A stretch of DNA of 64,000 nt from Allobosea sp. Root381 (GCF_001429395.1 NZ_LMJT01000044.1:62001-126000); one strand, 5' to 3'; shown: positions 44,263 to 53,769, counted from the first letter of the stretch. Translations and numbers: made by a program. Notes: generated from the letters alone by a model not told the origin.

Positions 44263-45591
44263 ATGTTTACACGCAGGATCGCGCTCGCGACCGCGCTCGG
44301 CCTGGCTGTCATGGCCCCGGCCGCACACGCCCAGGCGCCGTCAGGCAAGGTCACGGTGGTGACCTCCTTCTCCAAGGACGTCACCGACCCGATCAAGAAG
44401 GCCTTCGAGAAGGCGGTGCCCGGCGTGACGCTGGAGGTCCAGAACCGCAACACCAATGCGGGCGTGAAATATCTCGAGGAGACCAAGGCGAACAACCAGG
44501 TCGACCTGTTCTGGGCCTCGGCGCCGGACGCCTTCGAGGTCCTGAAGGGCAAGCAGTTGCTCTCAGCCTACAAGCCCAAGGCGACCGGCATCCCCGACAA
44601 GATCGGCTCCTATCCGATCAACGATCCCGCCGGCTTCTATTCCGGCTTCGCCGCTTCCGGCTACGGGATCATGTGGAACGACCGCTATGCCAAGGCCAAC
44701 AAGCTGCCCGAGCCGAAGGATTGGCAGGACCTCGCCAAACCCGCCTTCTACGACCATGTCTCGATCGCCTCGCCCGCCCGCTCCGGCACGACCCATCTGA
44801 CCATCGAGACGATCCTTCAGGGCGAGGGCTGGGACAAGGGCTGGCGCACCATCAAGGAGATGGCCGGCAACTTCAATTCCATCACCGAGCGCTCCTTCGG
44901 CGTGCCCGAGGCGGTGAATTCCGGACAGGTCGGCGTCGGCATCGTCATCGACTTCTTCGCCTTCTCGGCCCAGGCTTCGGGCTTCCCGGTCAAGTTCGTC
45001 TACCCGACGGTAACGACCGTCGTGCCGGCCAATGTCGGCATCGTCACCAATGCGCCGAACAAGGCCGCCGCCGAGGCCTTCGTCGAGTTCCTGCTCTCGC
45101 CGACCGGCCAGGAAGTGCTGCTCGAGCCCGGCATCCGCCGCCTGCCGGTCAATCCGGCCGTCTATGCCAAGGCCGGCGCCGACTATCCCAACCCCTTCAC
45201 CGATCCGCGCTTCCAGAAGATGATCGGCTTCGACGTCGACAAGTCGGAGGCCCGCACGGCCGTCGTCGATACGCTGTTCGACCAGCTGATCTCCTTCCAG
45301 CTCGATGCGCTGAAGGGCGTCACCAAGACGCTGCACGAGGTCGATGCGGCGCTCGCCAAGAAGCCGAACCCGCAGGCCAAGGCGCTCGCCGACGAGGCCC
45401 GCAACCTGATCGCCGCCATGCCGGTCAGCGAGGCTCAAGGAGCGAGCGCCGAGACCCGCGCCGCCTTCACCGGCGGCAAGGAGAAGGGCGCGCGCCAGGC
45501 CGAGCTGGAAAGCCAGTGGGCCAGCTTCGCCCGCGACAACTACGCCAAGGCCAAGGCCAAGGCCGACGAGGCGCTGAAGGCGGCGCGCTGA
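44263..45591 (+). CDS. Iron(III)-type ABC substrate-binding protein with C-terminal extension
   Basis: 442 residues; GGGAGGAAGA directly precedes ATG 44263. A signal peptide (MFTRRIALATALGLAVMAP, cut after AHA) is followed by an FbpA/AfuA-like binding domain (VDLFWASAPDAFEVLKG; SGYGIMWNDRYAKANKLPEP) up to about residue 330. Most family members are about 330-350 residues; here about 100 extra residues form an alanine/lysine-rich, helix-prone tail ending AKAKAKADEALKAAR. It works with the permease and ATPase downstream. Ferric iron, spermidine-like or phosphonate substrates are all possible. Confidence 0.86.
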   Translation: MFTRRIALATALGLAVMAPAAHAQAPSGKVTVVTSFSKDVTDPIKKAFEKAVPGVTLEVQNRNTNAGVKYLEETKANNQVDLFWASAPDAFEVLKGKQLLSAYKPKATGIPDKIGSYPINDPAGFYSGFAASGYGIMWNDRYAKANKLPEPKDWQDLAKPAFYDHVSIASPARSGTTHLTIETILQGEGWDKGWRTIKEMAGNFNSITERSFGVPEAVNSGQVGVGIVIDFFAFSAQASGFPVKFVYPTVTTVVPANVGIVTNAPNKAAAEAFVEFLLSPTGQEVLLEPGIRRLPVNPAVYAKAGADYPNPFTDPRFQKMIGFDVDKSEARTAVVDTLFDQLISFQLDALKGVTKTLHEVDAALAKKPNPQAKALADEARNLIAAMPVSEAQGASAETRAAFTGGKEKGARQAELESQWASFARDNYAKAKAKADEALKAAR

Positions 45592-45610
45592 GCGACCTCC
45601 CGTGAAACGC

Positions 45611-45703
45611 CGTCATGCTCGCCCTTGTGGCGAGCATCCACGTCTTGAACACAGGCCTCGACCAGCGACGACGTGGATGGTCGGGACAAGCCCGACCATG
45701 ACG
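45611..45703. repeat. Cruciform-forming interspersed repeat, family B
   Basis: Outer arms CGTCATG (45611-45617) and CATGACG (45697-45703); inner arms CATCCACGTC (45635-45644) and GACGTGGATG (45670-45679); plus two hairpins, ATGCTCGCC-CTTGT-GGCGAGCAT (45615-45637) and ATGGTCGGG-ACAAG-CCCGACCAT (45677-45699). All stems are perfect, giving a cloverleaf-like RNA fold between the binding-protein and permease genes. It may stabilise the upstream mRNA so that more binding protein is made than permease. Confidence 0.85.
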
Positions 45704-45747
45704 GCAGAGGCTGGAGCGATGCCAGCGACGCGTGAAGCACAAAGCGC

Positions 45748-47469
45748 ATGACAGCCATCCCCACCGCCGCCGCCCTCCCCCGTGCCCGCCGCCTCTCCGC
45801 CACGCCCGGCCAGATCGCGCTCGCGTTGGCGATCGCCGCCTTCCTGCTGCTGTTCCTGGGGCTGCCGGTCGGAACCGTGCTCTATGTCGCCTTCACGGAG
45901 AAGGGCACCAGCACCTTCACGCTGGTCAATTTCTACGACTTCTTCCGCACCGAGCTGTTTATGCGCTCGCTGTGGAATTCCTTCTACGTCTCGGCGATGT
46001 CCGTGGTCTGGGCCTCTGTCTTCGCCCTGCCACTTGCCTATCTCACCACGCGCTTCGTCTTCCGCGGCGCGCTCCTGGTGCAGACGCTCGGCTTCCTGCC
46101 GCTGATCATGCCGCCCTTCGTCGGCGCCGTGGCGATGCAGCTCTTTTTCGGCCGCAACGGCTCGGTCAACCTGCTGCTGGACGACTGGTTCGGCTTCAAG
46201 ATCGGCTTCATGGAGGGGCTGAACGGCGTCATCTTCGTCCAGTCGGTCCACTACTTCCCCTTCATCCTGATCAATCTCTCAGCCGCGCTGCGCAACATCG
46301 ACCGGGCGATGGAGGAGGCCGCGCAGAATCTCGGCTCCTCGGGCTTCCGGCTGTTCCGCCGCATCGTCTTCCCGCTGGCGCTGCCGGGTTACCTTGCCGG
46401 TGCGTCGCTCGTCTTCGTCAAGGTCTTCGACGATCTGGCGACGCCGCTTCTCCTCAACGTCAAGGACATGCTCGCCCCGCAGGCCTATCTGCGGGTGACC
46501 TCGATCGGCATCGCCGACCCGATGGGTTACGTCATCTCCGTCGTGCTGATCGTCGCCTCCGTCGTCGCGATGTGGCTCTCCGCCCTGGCGCTGAAAGGCC
46601 GCGACTACGCCACGACGCAGCGCGGTGGCGGCGGCCTCGCCCGGCGCAAGATGACACCCTGGGAGGCCGTGCTCGGCTACGGCGTCGTCATCCTGATCCT
46701 GGCGCTGGTGCTGGCGCCGCACCTGGGCCTGCTTCTGCTGTCCTTCGCCACGATCTGGTCGTTCTCGCCGCTTCCGGACGGCTTCACCACGGCGCATTAC
46801 GCCCGCGTCTTCGGCGAGAGTTCGCTCTACATCAAGAACACGCTGATCTATGCCACCCTCGCCGGCGGCATCGACATCGTGCTCGGCGTCGCCATCGCCT
46901 ATCTGGTGCTGCGCACCAAGCTGATCGGCCGCGAATGGCTCGACTGGGCGGCATCCGCCGCGCTCGCCATCCCCGGCGTCGTGCTGGGCATCGGCTATCT
47001 CAGGACCTTCTACGGCGTCACCCTGCCCGACGGCACGCCACTCGCGACGCTGTGGATCACTATCGTGCTCGCGCTCGCCATCCGCCGCCTGCCCTATGCG
47101 CTGCGGGCCTGCTACGCAGCGCTCCAGCAGATCTCCGTCTCGCTGGAGGAGGCGGCGGAGAACCTCGGCGCCACCAAGGCCCGCACCGTGCGGCGCGTCG
47201 TCGTGCCGCTGATGGCGGGCGGCATCCTCGCCGGCTTCGTCACCTCGTTCTCGACGGCGGCCGTCGAGCTCTCGGCGACGCTGATGCTGGTGCAGTCCAA
47301 CTCCGACGCGCCGCTCGCCTATGGGCTCTACGTCTTCATGCAGTCGGCTGCGGGGCGCGGGCCGGGGGCTGCGCTCGGCGTCGTCGCCGTGCTGCTCGTC
47401 GCGCTCTGCACCTTCATCTCGCACGTCATCATCGAACGCAGCCAGAAGGCCAAAGGCATGGGGCATTGA
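45748..47469 (+). CDS. Iron(III)-type ABC transporter permease, fused double permease
   Basis: 573 residues with about twelve membrane spans in two repeats, as in FbpB/AfuB/SfuB. Each half has a coupling motif: EEAAQNLGSSGFRLFRRIVF (around 190-210) and EEAAENLGATKARTVRRVVV (around 470-490). It is followed with no gap by the ATPase gene (TGA then ATG). Confidence 0.93.
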   Translation: MTAIPTAAALPRARRLSATPGQIALALAIAAFLLLFLGLPVGTVLYVAFTEKGTSTFTLVNFYDFFRTELFMRSLWNSFYVSAMSVVWASVFALPLAYLTTRFVFRGALLVQTLGFLPLIMPPFVGAVAMQLFFGRNGSVNLLLDDWFGFKIGFMEGLNGVIFVQSVHYFPFILINLSAALRNIDRAMEEAAQNLGSSGFRLFRRIVFPLALPGYLAGASLVFVKVFDDLATPLLLNVKDMLAPQAYLRVTSIGIADPMGYVISVVLIVASVVAMWLSALALKGRDYATTQRGGGGLARRKMTPWEAVLGYGVVILILALVLAPHLGLLLLSFATIWSFSPLPDGFTTAHYARVFGESSLYIKNTLIYATLAGGIDIVLGVAIAYLVLRTKLIGREWLDWAASAALAIPGVVLGIGYLRTFYGVTLPDGTPLATLWITIVLALAIRRLPYALRACYAALQQISVSLEEAAENLGATKARTVRRVVVPLMAGGILAGFVTSFSTAAVELSATLMLVQSNSDAPLAYGLYVFMQSAAGRGPGAALGVVAVLLVALCTFISHVIIERSQKAKGMGH

Positions 47470-48588
47470 ATGAGAATGGCCATTGACATGAACGCGATTG
47501 CCCCCCTGACCACGCCTGCCGTTTCCGTCGACATCGAAGGCGTGAACCTGTCCTATGGCGACAACCACGTCCTCAAGAACGTCGACCTCGCTATCCGCCC
47601 AGGTGAGTTCTTCGCCTTCCTCGGCCCCTCCGGCTGCGGCAAGACCACGCTGCTGCGCCTGATTGCCGGCTTCAACCAGGCCGATACCGGCCGCGTCACG
47701 ATCGGCGGCAAGGACATCTCCACCCTGCCGCCGTGGAAGCGCGATGTCGGCATGGTCTTCCAGTCCTATGCGCTCTGGCCGCATATGAGCGTCGCCCGCA
47801 ACGTCGCCTTCGGGCTCGAGGAGCGCGGCGTCGGCCGCGACGAGGTCAAGCGGCGCGTCGGCGTCGCGCTCGATCTCGTCGGCCTCGGCCATCTCGCCGA
47901 GCGGCGCCCCTCGCAGCTCTCCGGCGGCCAGCAGCAGCGCGTCGCCGTCGCCCGCACCGTCGCGGTCGAGCCCAAGGTGCTGCTGCTCGACGAGCCGCTC
48001 TCCAACCTCGATGCCAAGATGCGCGTCCAGGTCCGCCGCGAGCTGCGCGACCTGCAGCAGCGCCTCGGCCTGACCACGATCTTCGTCACCCACGACCAGG
48101 AGGAAGCGAACACGATCTGCGACCGCATCGCCGTGATGAATGACGGCATCGTCCAGCAGGTTGGCACGCCGATGGAGCTCTATGAGCACCCGGCCAATCT
48201 CTTCGTCGCGAATTTCCTCGGCACCGCCAACATCCTCGACGGGAAGGTCGCCGGAACGGGTGCTGACCGCCATTTCGACATCGAAGGCGGCCTGCGCCTG
48301 CCGATCGCAGCCGATGCCGAGGTGCCGGAGGGCGCCAAGCTGGTCTTCCGGCCGCAGCATGCGAACCTCGCGCAGCCTTCGGCCGCCGCAGCGGGCCCGG
48401 GTTTGGCGCTACCCTGCGTGGTCGCGCATCGCGAGTTCCTGGGCGCCAGCGTCCGCTACGGGGTGAAAATCGGCACGACCGAGGTCGCGGTCGATATGCC
48501 CTTCCAGTCGGGCCGCGACCTGCACGAGATCGGCGCCGCCGCAACGGTCACCCTCTCTCCGCACGCGCTGATCTGGCTGGCGCGCTGA
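47470..48588 (+). CDS. ABC transporter ATP-binding protein (FbpC/PotA type)
   Basis: 372 residues. Walker A GPSGCGKTT (about residues 53-61), signature LSGGQQQR, Walker B VLLLDEPLSNLDAKM, and the H-loop THDQEEA are in order; a C-terminal TOBE domain occupies the last 120 residues. ATG 47470 touches the permease stop; ATG 47488 is an alternative. It ends nine bases from the convergent ferredoxin-NADP reductase gene. Confidence 0.94.
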   Translation: MRMAIDMNAIAPLTTPAVSVDIEGVNLSYGDNHVLKNVDLAIRPGEFFAFLGPSGCGKTTLLRLIAGFNQADTGRVTIGGKDISTLPPWKRDVGMVFQSYALWPHMSVARNVAFGLEERGVGRDEVKRRVGVALDLVGLGHLAERRPSQLSGGQQQRVAVARTVAVEPKVLLLDEPLSNLDAKMRVQVRRELRDLQQRLGLTTIFVTHDQEEANTICDRIAVMNDGIVQQVGTPMELYEHPANLFVANFLGTANILDGKVAGTGADRHFDIEGGLRLPIAADAEVPEGAKLVFRPQHANLAQPSAAAAGPGLALPCVVAHREFLGASVRYGVKIGTTEVAVDMPFQSGRDLHEIGAAATVTLSPHALIWLAR

Positions 48589-48597
48589 AGCGCGCCG

Positions 48598-49371
48598 TCA
48601 CTTCTCGACGAAGGCGCGCTCCACGACATAGCTCGCGGGCGTCGAGCTCGACCCCTCGACGAAGCCCTTGGCCTCGAGCAGCAGCTTCATGTCGGCGAGC
48701 ATGGCCGGGCTGCCGCAGAGCATGGCGCGATCATGCTCGACATCGATCGCAGGCAGGCCCAGCGACGCGTACCAGTCGGCGGATTCGAACAGCTCCGTGA
48801 CCCGGCCGCGATTGGGATAATCCTCGCGCGTCACCGTGGGGTGATAGACCAGCTGCTGCGAGACCATCTCACCGATCAACTCGTCATTCGGCAGCTCGCT
48901 GCGGATGTAGTTCTCATAGGCCAGCTCCGATACCAGCCGGACGCCATGGACCAGCACGACCTTCTCGAAGCGCTCATAGGTGGAAGGATCGCGGATCAGG
49001 CTCATGAAGGGCGCGAGCCCCGTACCGGTAGCGAGGAAATAGAGGTTGCGGCCCGGCAGCAGGTTGTCGTGCAGCAGCGTGCCGGTCGGCTTGCGCCCGA
49101 TCAGAACCTCGTCGCCCGGCACGATGTTCTGCAGCCGCGAGGTCAGGGGGCCGTTCTGCACCTTGATGCTGAGGAATTCGAGCTGCTCGTCATAGACCGC
49201 CGAGGCCATGCTGTAGGCGCGCAGGAGGGGGCGGCCCTCGACCATCAGGCCGATCATCGCGAACTGGCCGCTCTCGAAGCGGAAGGCGGGACTGCGGGTC
49301 GTGCGGAAGCTGAACAGCGTGTCGTTCCAGTGATGAACCGACAGGACCTTCTCGACATACTGATTGCTCAT
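48598..49371 (-). CDS. Ferredoxin--NADP reductase
   Basis: 257 residues, the size of subclass II bacterial Fpr. The FAD-binding RAYSMASA motif (about 55-62) and the NADP-binding ATGTGLAPFMSLIRD segment (about 117-131) are present, and the C-terminus ends VERAFVEK, a family trait. It moves electrons between NADPH and ferredoxin/flavodoxin in the cytoplasm, often in oxidative-stress or iron metabolism. Apparently monocistronic. Confidence 0.94.
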   Translation of the reverse strand: MSNQYVEKVLSVHHWNDTLFSFRTTRSPAFRFESGQFAMIGLMVEGRPLLRAYSMASAVYDEQLEFLSIKVQNGPLTSRLQNIVPGDEVLIGRKPTGTLLHDNLLPGRNLYFLATGTGLAPFMSLIRDPSTYERFEKVVLVHGVRLVSELAYENYIRSELPNDELIGEMVSQQLVYHPTVTREDYPNRGRVTELFESADWYASLGLPAIDVEHDRAMLCGSPAMLADMKLLLEAKGFVEGSSSTPASYVVERAFVEK

Positions 49372-49558
49372 ACGTGTTTTTTCCGTCCGACCTGCTTCGA
49401 TCCGCCGCCTGCCGGCGGGTTACTTCCGTCAAAATGGCGCGGCCACTCCTCTGCCAAGCCGGCCTCGAACGCAAGCTTTCGCATGCGTTCTTTCATTCTC
49501 AGCGCGGAAACCCGCCATGCGGCCTGAGGCCGCGCCCGGCGCTCGGGAGTTGCCGCCC

Positions 49559-50887
49559 CTAGATCTCCCTGGCGTCGAGCGTCCGGTAGAGTGGCAGCGC
49601 AAACGGCGCGATCCGGCGCAGCAGCCCCTGTACCGGCTGCGCCTTCGGCTCGGAGAACGGCAGGCCCAGCGTGCCGAGCGGCACGCCTTGCGTCGCCTGC
49701 GCCAGCTCCCGCCCGAGCGAGATCGAGAGCGCGACCGCACGCCCGTTGCAGCCGACCCAGCCGAAACCGTTCGGCCCGAGCTGGTGGATGCGCGGATAGC
49801 CCGGCACCTGCGGCTTGAGCACATCGTCCGGCGTCATGCCGACATACCCCGACCAGACATAGTCGAAGGACACTTCGCCGAGCTGCGGCCAGAGCCGCTT
49901 CAGCTTGTCGCCGATCGGCCCGCGTAGATTGTTGCCGCCCTTGCCGGGAAAAACGGCCGCTCCGCCGGTGACGAGCCGGTTGCGAGCGTCCCAGCGCGCG
50001 AAGATCAGCTCGCGATGCGTGTCCGACACCGCCTGCCGGGCGGGGATGATCGTCTTCGCAATGTTGTCGCTGATCGGCTGGGTCGCCATCTGCCAGGACA
50101 GCACGGGAATGACCTCCTGTGCGATCTCCGGCGCCAGCCCGCGCTCGAACTCGCCCGTATAGGCATTTGTCGCCAGCACCAGCGCCCGCGCCGTCACCGA
50201 GCCTTTCGCCGTGCGCACCACCCAGCGGTCGCCCTCGCGCGCCATGCTGCTGACGGGCGAGCGCGCATGGATCGTGGCGCCCAGCTTCAGCGCGACCTCG
50301 GCCAGCCCGCGCGCCAGCGCCAGCGGATTGATATGCCCGCCGGTCCGGTTCCAGAAGCCGCCGAACCAGGCTTCCGAGCCCAGCATCTTCGCCGCCGCCT
50401 CTCGATCAAGCAGCTCGACCGGCGCGCCGATCGCCGACCATTCGCGCACGCGCTTCTCGGCCAGCTTGAAGCGTCCCGGCGAATGCACAGGCTGGATCCA
50501 GCCGGCCTGCTCGGCCTCGGCCGGCACCTCGTATCTGCGCACGAGATCGAAGAGATATTGCGCGCTGTCGCGCAGCACCGCGTTGAAGCGTTCGCCCGCC
50601 TCGCCATGGCGCGCCACCATCGCGGAGGGATCGTGCCCGGCGAGCGTCGGGATGACCTGCCCATTGTTGCGGCCCGATGCGCCCCAGCCGGGCTCGGCCG
50701 CCTCGACCACCACCACCCCAACGCCGTTCTCACGCAGATGGATCGCGGTCGACAACCCGGTGAAGCCGGCGCCGATCACCACCACATCGGCCTGCACGTC
50801 ACCGGCGAGCGCACCCAGCACGGGGCCGGCGGGCGCCGTCGCGGCCCAGAGCGAGGGCGGCCAGGTGACGGGGGTGGAGGTCGGCAT
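49559..50887 (-). CDS. FAD-dependent oxidoreductase (gamma-glutamylputrescine oxidase-like)
   Basis: 442 residues from ATG 50887. The DAO-type FAD-binding motif VVVIGAGFTGLSTAIHL is at about 31-47 and GWGASGRNNGQVIP just after is typical of PuuB/OrdL-like amine oxidases. These oxidise secondary or primary amines such as gamma-glutamylputrescine or N-methyl amino acids. No other puu genes are nearby. The start has only a weak ribosome site; an open frame extends to 50974. Confidence 0.87.
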   Translation of the reverse strand: MPTSTPVTWPPSLWAATAPAGPVLGALAGDVQADVVVIGAGFTGLSTAIHLRENGVGVVVVEAAEPGWGASGRNNGQVIPTLAGHDPSAMVARHGEAGERFNAVLRDSAQYLFDLVRRYEVPAEAEQAGWIQPVHSPGRFKLAEKRVREWSAIGAPVELLDREAAAKMLGSEAWFGGFWNRTGGHINPLALARGLAEVALKLGATIHARSPVSSMAREGDRWVVRTAKGSVTARALVLATNAYTGEFERGLAPEIAQEVIPVLSWQMATQPISDNIAKTIIPARQAVSDTHRELIFARWDARNRLVTGGAAVFPGKGGNNLRGPIGDKLKRLWPQLGEVSFDYVWSGYVGMTPDDVLKPQVPGYPRIHQLGPNGFGWVGCNGRAVALSISLGRELAQATQGVPLGTLGLPFSEPKAQPVQGLLRRIAPFALPLYRTLDAREI

Positions 50888-51209
50888 CGCGGTAACTTTC
50901 AGGACTTGTTCAGCGGATGAGCGCGGTGGATCGCCGGGCGGCCGCATCCTTGCCGCCCGCTCGGCCGGAGGCAAGAGGCGCTTATTTCATCGTTGCGGCC
51001 AACGGAGATCAGAATTCTACAATAAAGCATCGAAACGAATGAATTATTCCAAACTACGTCTTCGACTATTCTTACGTTGGAATTTTTATCCCCCGATGGC
51101 TATGTCTGCAGCGCAGCAGGGGGCTGCTGGAAGCATCGGGCCGGGCAATTGCGCCAGGTCGGCGCTTCGGATGAACTCGGCCCTCCGCTGATCCATTGAA
51201 GGGCCTGCC
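50888..51209. other. Divergent intergenic region with AT-rich patch and inverted repeat
   Basis: 322 bp without a gene. Bases about 50982-51096 are clearly richer in A and T than the surroundings. ATTCCAA (51046-51052) and TTGGAAT (51077-51083) are perfect complementary arms 24 bases apart. The patch probably carries promoters or operators for the divergent FAD oxidoreductase and VOC/ABC transcripts. No small ORF with a convincing ribosome site was found. Confidence 0.55.
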
Positions 51210-52061
51210 ATGTCGCTCAAGCATATCCTCGGCCTCGATCACGTCGTGGTCACCGTTCGCGACCTCGATGCCGCCGCCGAGCAATGGCGCGGCCTAGGTT
51301 TCACCGTTTCGCCGCGCGGCACCCATTCGCCGATCCTCGGCACCGGCAACTACACGATCATGTTCGGCGAAGACTATGTCGAGCTGCTCGGCATCCTGAC
51401 CGAGACCGAGCAGAACAAGCCGACGCGCGACTATCTCGCCAAGCGCGAGGGCCTCGAACGTGCCGCCTTCACCACCGACGATGCTGCCGCCGGCGCCGAA
51501 GAACTGAAGAGCCGAGGCTTTCCGGCGCTGGGCCCGATCCATTTCGGACGCCCGGTCGAATTGCCCGGCGGCGGCACCGGCGAAGCGAAGTTCAACGTCT
51601 TCCGCTGGCCGCTCGAGGAGCAGCCCGGGGGCCTGCGCATCTTCGCCTGCCAGCATCTGACCCGCGAGACCGTCTGGATTCCCGAACTTCAGAGTCACGC
51701 CAACGGCGCCAGCCGCCTGGTCCGGCTCGAAATCCTCACCGCCGATCCTAAGGCCGCAGCCGAACACCTCGCCCGCCTGATCGACGAGCCCGCCCGCGCC
51801 GATGGCGACGGCTGGCTGGTTCCCTCCGGCGGCAAGCGCGCCGATTTCCTGTTCTATGACGCTGCCGGCTTCGCCCGCCGCTACCCCGATGCCGTCCGCG
51901 ACGGCGCGGCGAGCGAAGGCGCCACTGCACTCGTCGTCGCCAGCGGCGACCTCGCCGGCGCGAAGGCTGCCCTCGGCGCGCGTGGCGTTGCCCATGACGG
52001 CGCCGTCAGCGTCGCCGCAAGCGCCGCCAACGGCATCGTCCTGAGCTTCCTGCCGCAGTAG
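51210..52061 (+). CDS. VOC family protein (glyoxalase-like domain)
   Basis: 283 residues beginning MSLKHILGLDHVVVTVRDLD, the first beta-alpha-beta module of a vicinal-oxygen-chelate protein of the Glyoxalase_3 type. GNYTIMFGEDYVELLGIL gives a likely metal-binding Glu. Family function is mostly unknown; metal-dependent isomerase, lyase or dioxygenase chemistry is possible. It precedes the oligopeptide-type ABC operon by 100 bp and may be its first gene. Confidence 0.85.
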   Translation: MSLKHILGLDHVVVTVRDLDAAAEQWRGLGFTVSPRGTHSPILGTGNYTIMFGEDYVELLGILTETEQNKPTRDYLAKREGLERAAFTTDDAAAGAEELKSRGFPALGPIHFGRPVELPGGGTGEAKFNVFRWPLEEQPGGLRIFACQHLTRETVWIPELQSHANGASRLVRLEILTADPKAAAEHLARLIDEPARADGDGWLVPSGGKRADFLFYDAAGFARRYPDAVRDGAASEGATALVVASGDLAGAKAALGARGVAHDGAVSVAASAANGIVLSFLPQ

Positions 52062-52072
52062 CAGGCAAACAC

Positions 52073-52107
52073 CGCTTTTATTTAAGCGCGACCGCCGTTG
52101 ACGGTCG
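52073..52107 (+). promoter_or_regulatory. Two small hairpins between the VOC gene and ABC binding-protein gene
   Basis: CGCTT (52073-52077) pairs with AAGCG (52084-52088), and CGACCG (52089-52094) pairs with CGGTCG (52102-52107). They may be a weak terminator or part of the leader of the ABC operon; there is no T run after the second stem. Confidence 0.35.
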
Positions 52108-52161
52108 TGCTCGCCGCTCACATCGTTTCCCTTACGCGACCTCAGAGACGAGGATTTTCCC

Positions 52162-53769
52162 ATGGACATGACCCGCCGCGCCGCGCTCCTGACCAGCGCC
52201 GCCATCGCCTCCAGCGTTGCCTTCCCGATGCGCTCGCTCTTCGCCCAGGAGACCCCGCGCAAGGGCGGCGTCTTCACCGTCCATTACGGTGCCGAGCAGC
52301 GCCAGCTGAACCCCAGCCTTCAGGCCTCGACCGGCGTCTACATCATCGGCGGCAAGATCCAGGAGCAACTCGTCGACCTCGACGCAGCCGGCAACCCGGT
52401 CGGCGTGCTCGCCACGAGCTGGGAAGCCTCGCCCGACGGCAAGACCATCACCTTCAAGCTGCGCGAGGGCGTGAAATGGCACGACGGCAAGCCCTTCACC
52501 TCGGCGGACGTGCAGTTCACCGCGATGGAGATGTGGAAGAAGATCCTGAACTACGGCACCACGCTGCAGCTCTTCCTCACCGCCGTCGACACGCCCGATC
52601 CGCTAACCGCCGTGTTCCGCTACGAGCGCCCGATGCCGCTCAACCTGCTGCTGCGCGCCCTGCCCGATCTCGGCTACGTCTCGCCGCGCCATATCTATGA
52701 GGGCAAGGGCGACATCCGTCAGAATCCGGCGAACCTCGCGCCCATCGGCACCGGCCCGTTCAAATTCGTCACCTATGAGCGCGGCCAGCACGTCATCGCC
52801 GACCGCAACCCCGATTACTGGCGCCCGAACGCGCCTAATCTCGACCGCATCGTCTGGCGCGTCGTCACCGACCGTTCTGCCGCCGCCGCCCAGATGGAAG
52901 CAGGCCAGATCCACTACTCGCCGTTCTCCGGCCTGACGATCTCGGACGCCGCGCGCCTGAGCAAGGATCCGCGCTTCATCGTCTCGACCAAGGGCAATGA
53001 GGGCAATGCCCGCACCAACACGGTCGAATTCAACTTCCGGCGCAAGGAACTCGCCGACATCCGCGTGCGCCGCGCCATCGCGCATGCGCTCGACATCCCC
53101 TTCTTCATCGAGAACTTCCTCGGCGACTTCGCCAAGCCCGGCACCGGCCCGGTCCCCTCGGTCTCGACCGATTTCTATCCGGCCGACAACGGCCCGCAAT
53201 ACGCCTTCGACAAGAAGCTCTCGGCCAAGCTGCTCGACGAGGCCGGCTTCAAGGCCGGCGCTGGCGGCACGCGCTTCTCGCTGCGCCTCCTGCCCGCGCC
53301 GTGGGGCGAGGACATCACCCTGTTCGCGACCTTCATCCAGCAGTCGCTGGCCGAAGTCGGGATCAAGGTCGAGGTGGTGCGCACCGATGGCGGCGGCTTC
53401 CTGAAACAGGTCTATGACGACCATGCCTTCGACCTCGCCACCGGCTGGCACCAGTACCGCAACGACCCCGCCGTCTCGACGACCGTCTGGTATCGCTCGG
53501 GCCAGCCGAAGGGCGCCCCCTGGACCAACCAGTGGGACTGGACCAACCCGACGATGGACAAGATCATCGACGATGCGGCGACCGAGATCGACGTCGCCAA
53601 GCGCAAGGCGCTCTATGGCGATTTCGTCCGGCTCGCCAACACCGAGATCCCGATCTGGACGCCGATCGAGCAGATTTTCCTGACCACGATCAGCGCCAAG
53701 GCCCGCAACCATTCCAACACGCCGCGCTGGGGCTCGAGCTCCTGGCACGATCTGTGGTTGGCGGAGTGA
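52162..53769 (+). CDS. Oligopeptide-type ABC substrate-binding protein (SBP_bac_5)
   Basis: 535 residues. The N-terminus MDMTRRAALLTSAAIASS has a twin-arginine-like pair before a hydrophobic stretch, so export may be by Tat; mature start near AQE. The core motif ITFKLREGVKWHDGKPFTSA (about 95-114) and IRVRRAIAHALDIPFFIENF (about 300-320) are typical. It feeds the permeases downstream. Compare the non-Tat paralogue at 38402-39970. Confidence 0.93.
   Translation: MDMTRRAALLTSAAIASSVAFPMRSLFAQETPRKGGVFTVHYGAEQRQLNPSLQASTGVYIIGGKIQEQLVDLDAAGNPVGVLATSWEASPDGKTITFKLREGVKWHDGKPFTSADVQFTAMEMWKKILNYGTTLQLFLTAVDTPDPLTAVFRYERPMPLNLLLRALPDLGYVSPRHIYEGKGDIRQNPANLAPIGTGPFKFVTYERGQHVIADRNPDYWRPNAPNLDRIVWRVVTDRSAAAAQMEAGQIHYSPFSGLTISDAARLSKDPRFIVSTKGNEGNARTNTVEFNFRRKELADIRVRRAIAHALDIPFFIENFLGDFAKPGTGPVPSVSTDFYPADNGPQYAFDKKLSAKLLDEAGFKAGAGGTRFSLRLLPAPWGEDITLFATFIQQSLAEVGIKVEVVRTDGGGFLKQVYDDHAFDLATGWHQYRNDPAVSTTVWYRSGQPKGAPWTNQWDWTNPTMDKIIDDAATEIDVAKRKALYGDFVRLANTEIPIWTPIEQIFLTTISAKARNHSNTPRWGSSSWHDLWLAE

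Noticed and set aside
45611-45703. Possible CRISPR-like or tRNA-like structure because of the cloverleaf fold
   Set aside because: No spaced direct repeats, no conserved tRNA boxes or CCA end; the fold is explained by a palindromic interspersed repeat.
49559-50887. Putrescine (puu) utilisation operon
   Set aside because: Only a PuuB-like oxidase is seen; no gamma-glutamylputrescine synthetase, aldehyde dehydrogenase or hydrolase is adjacent.
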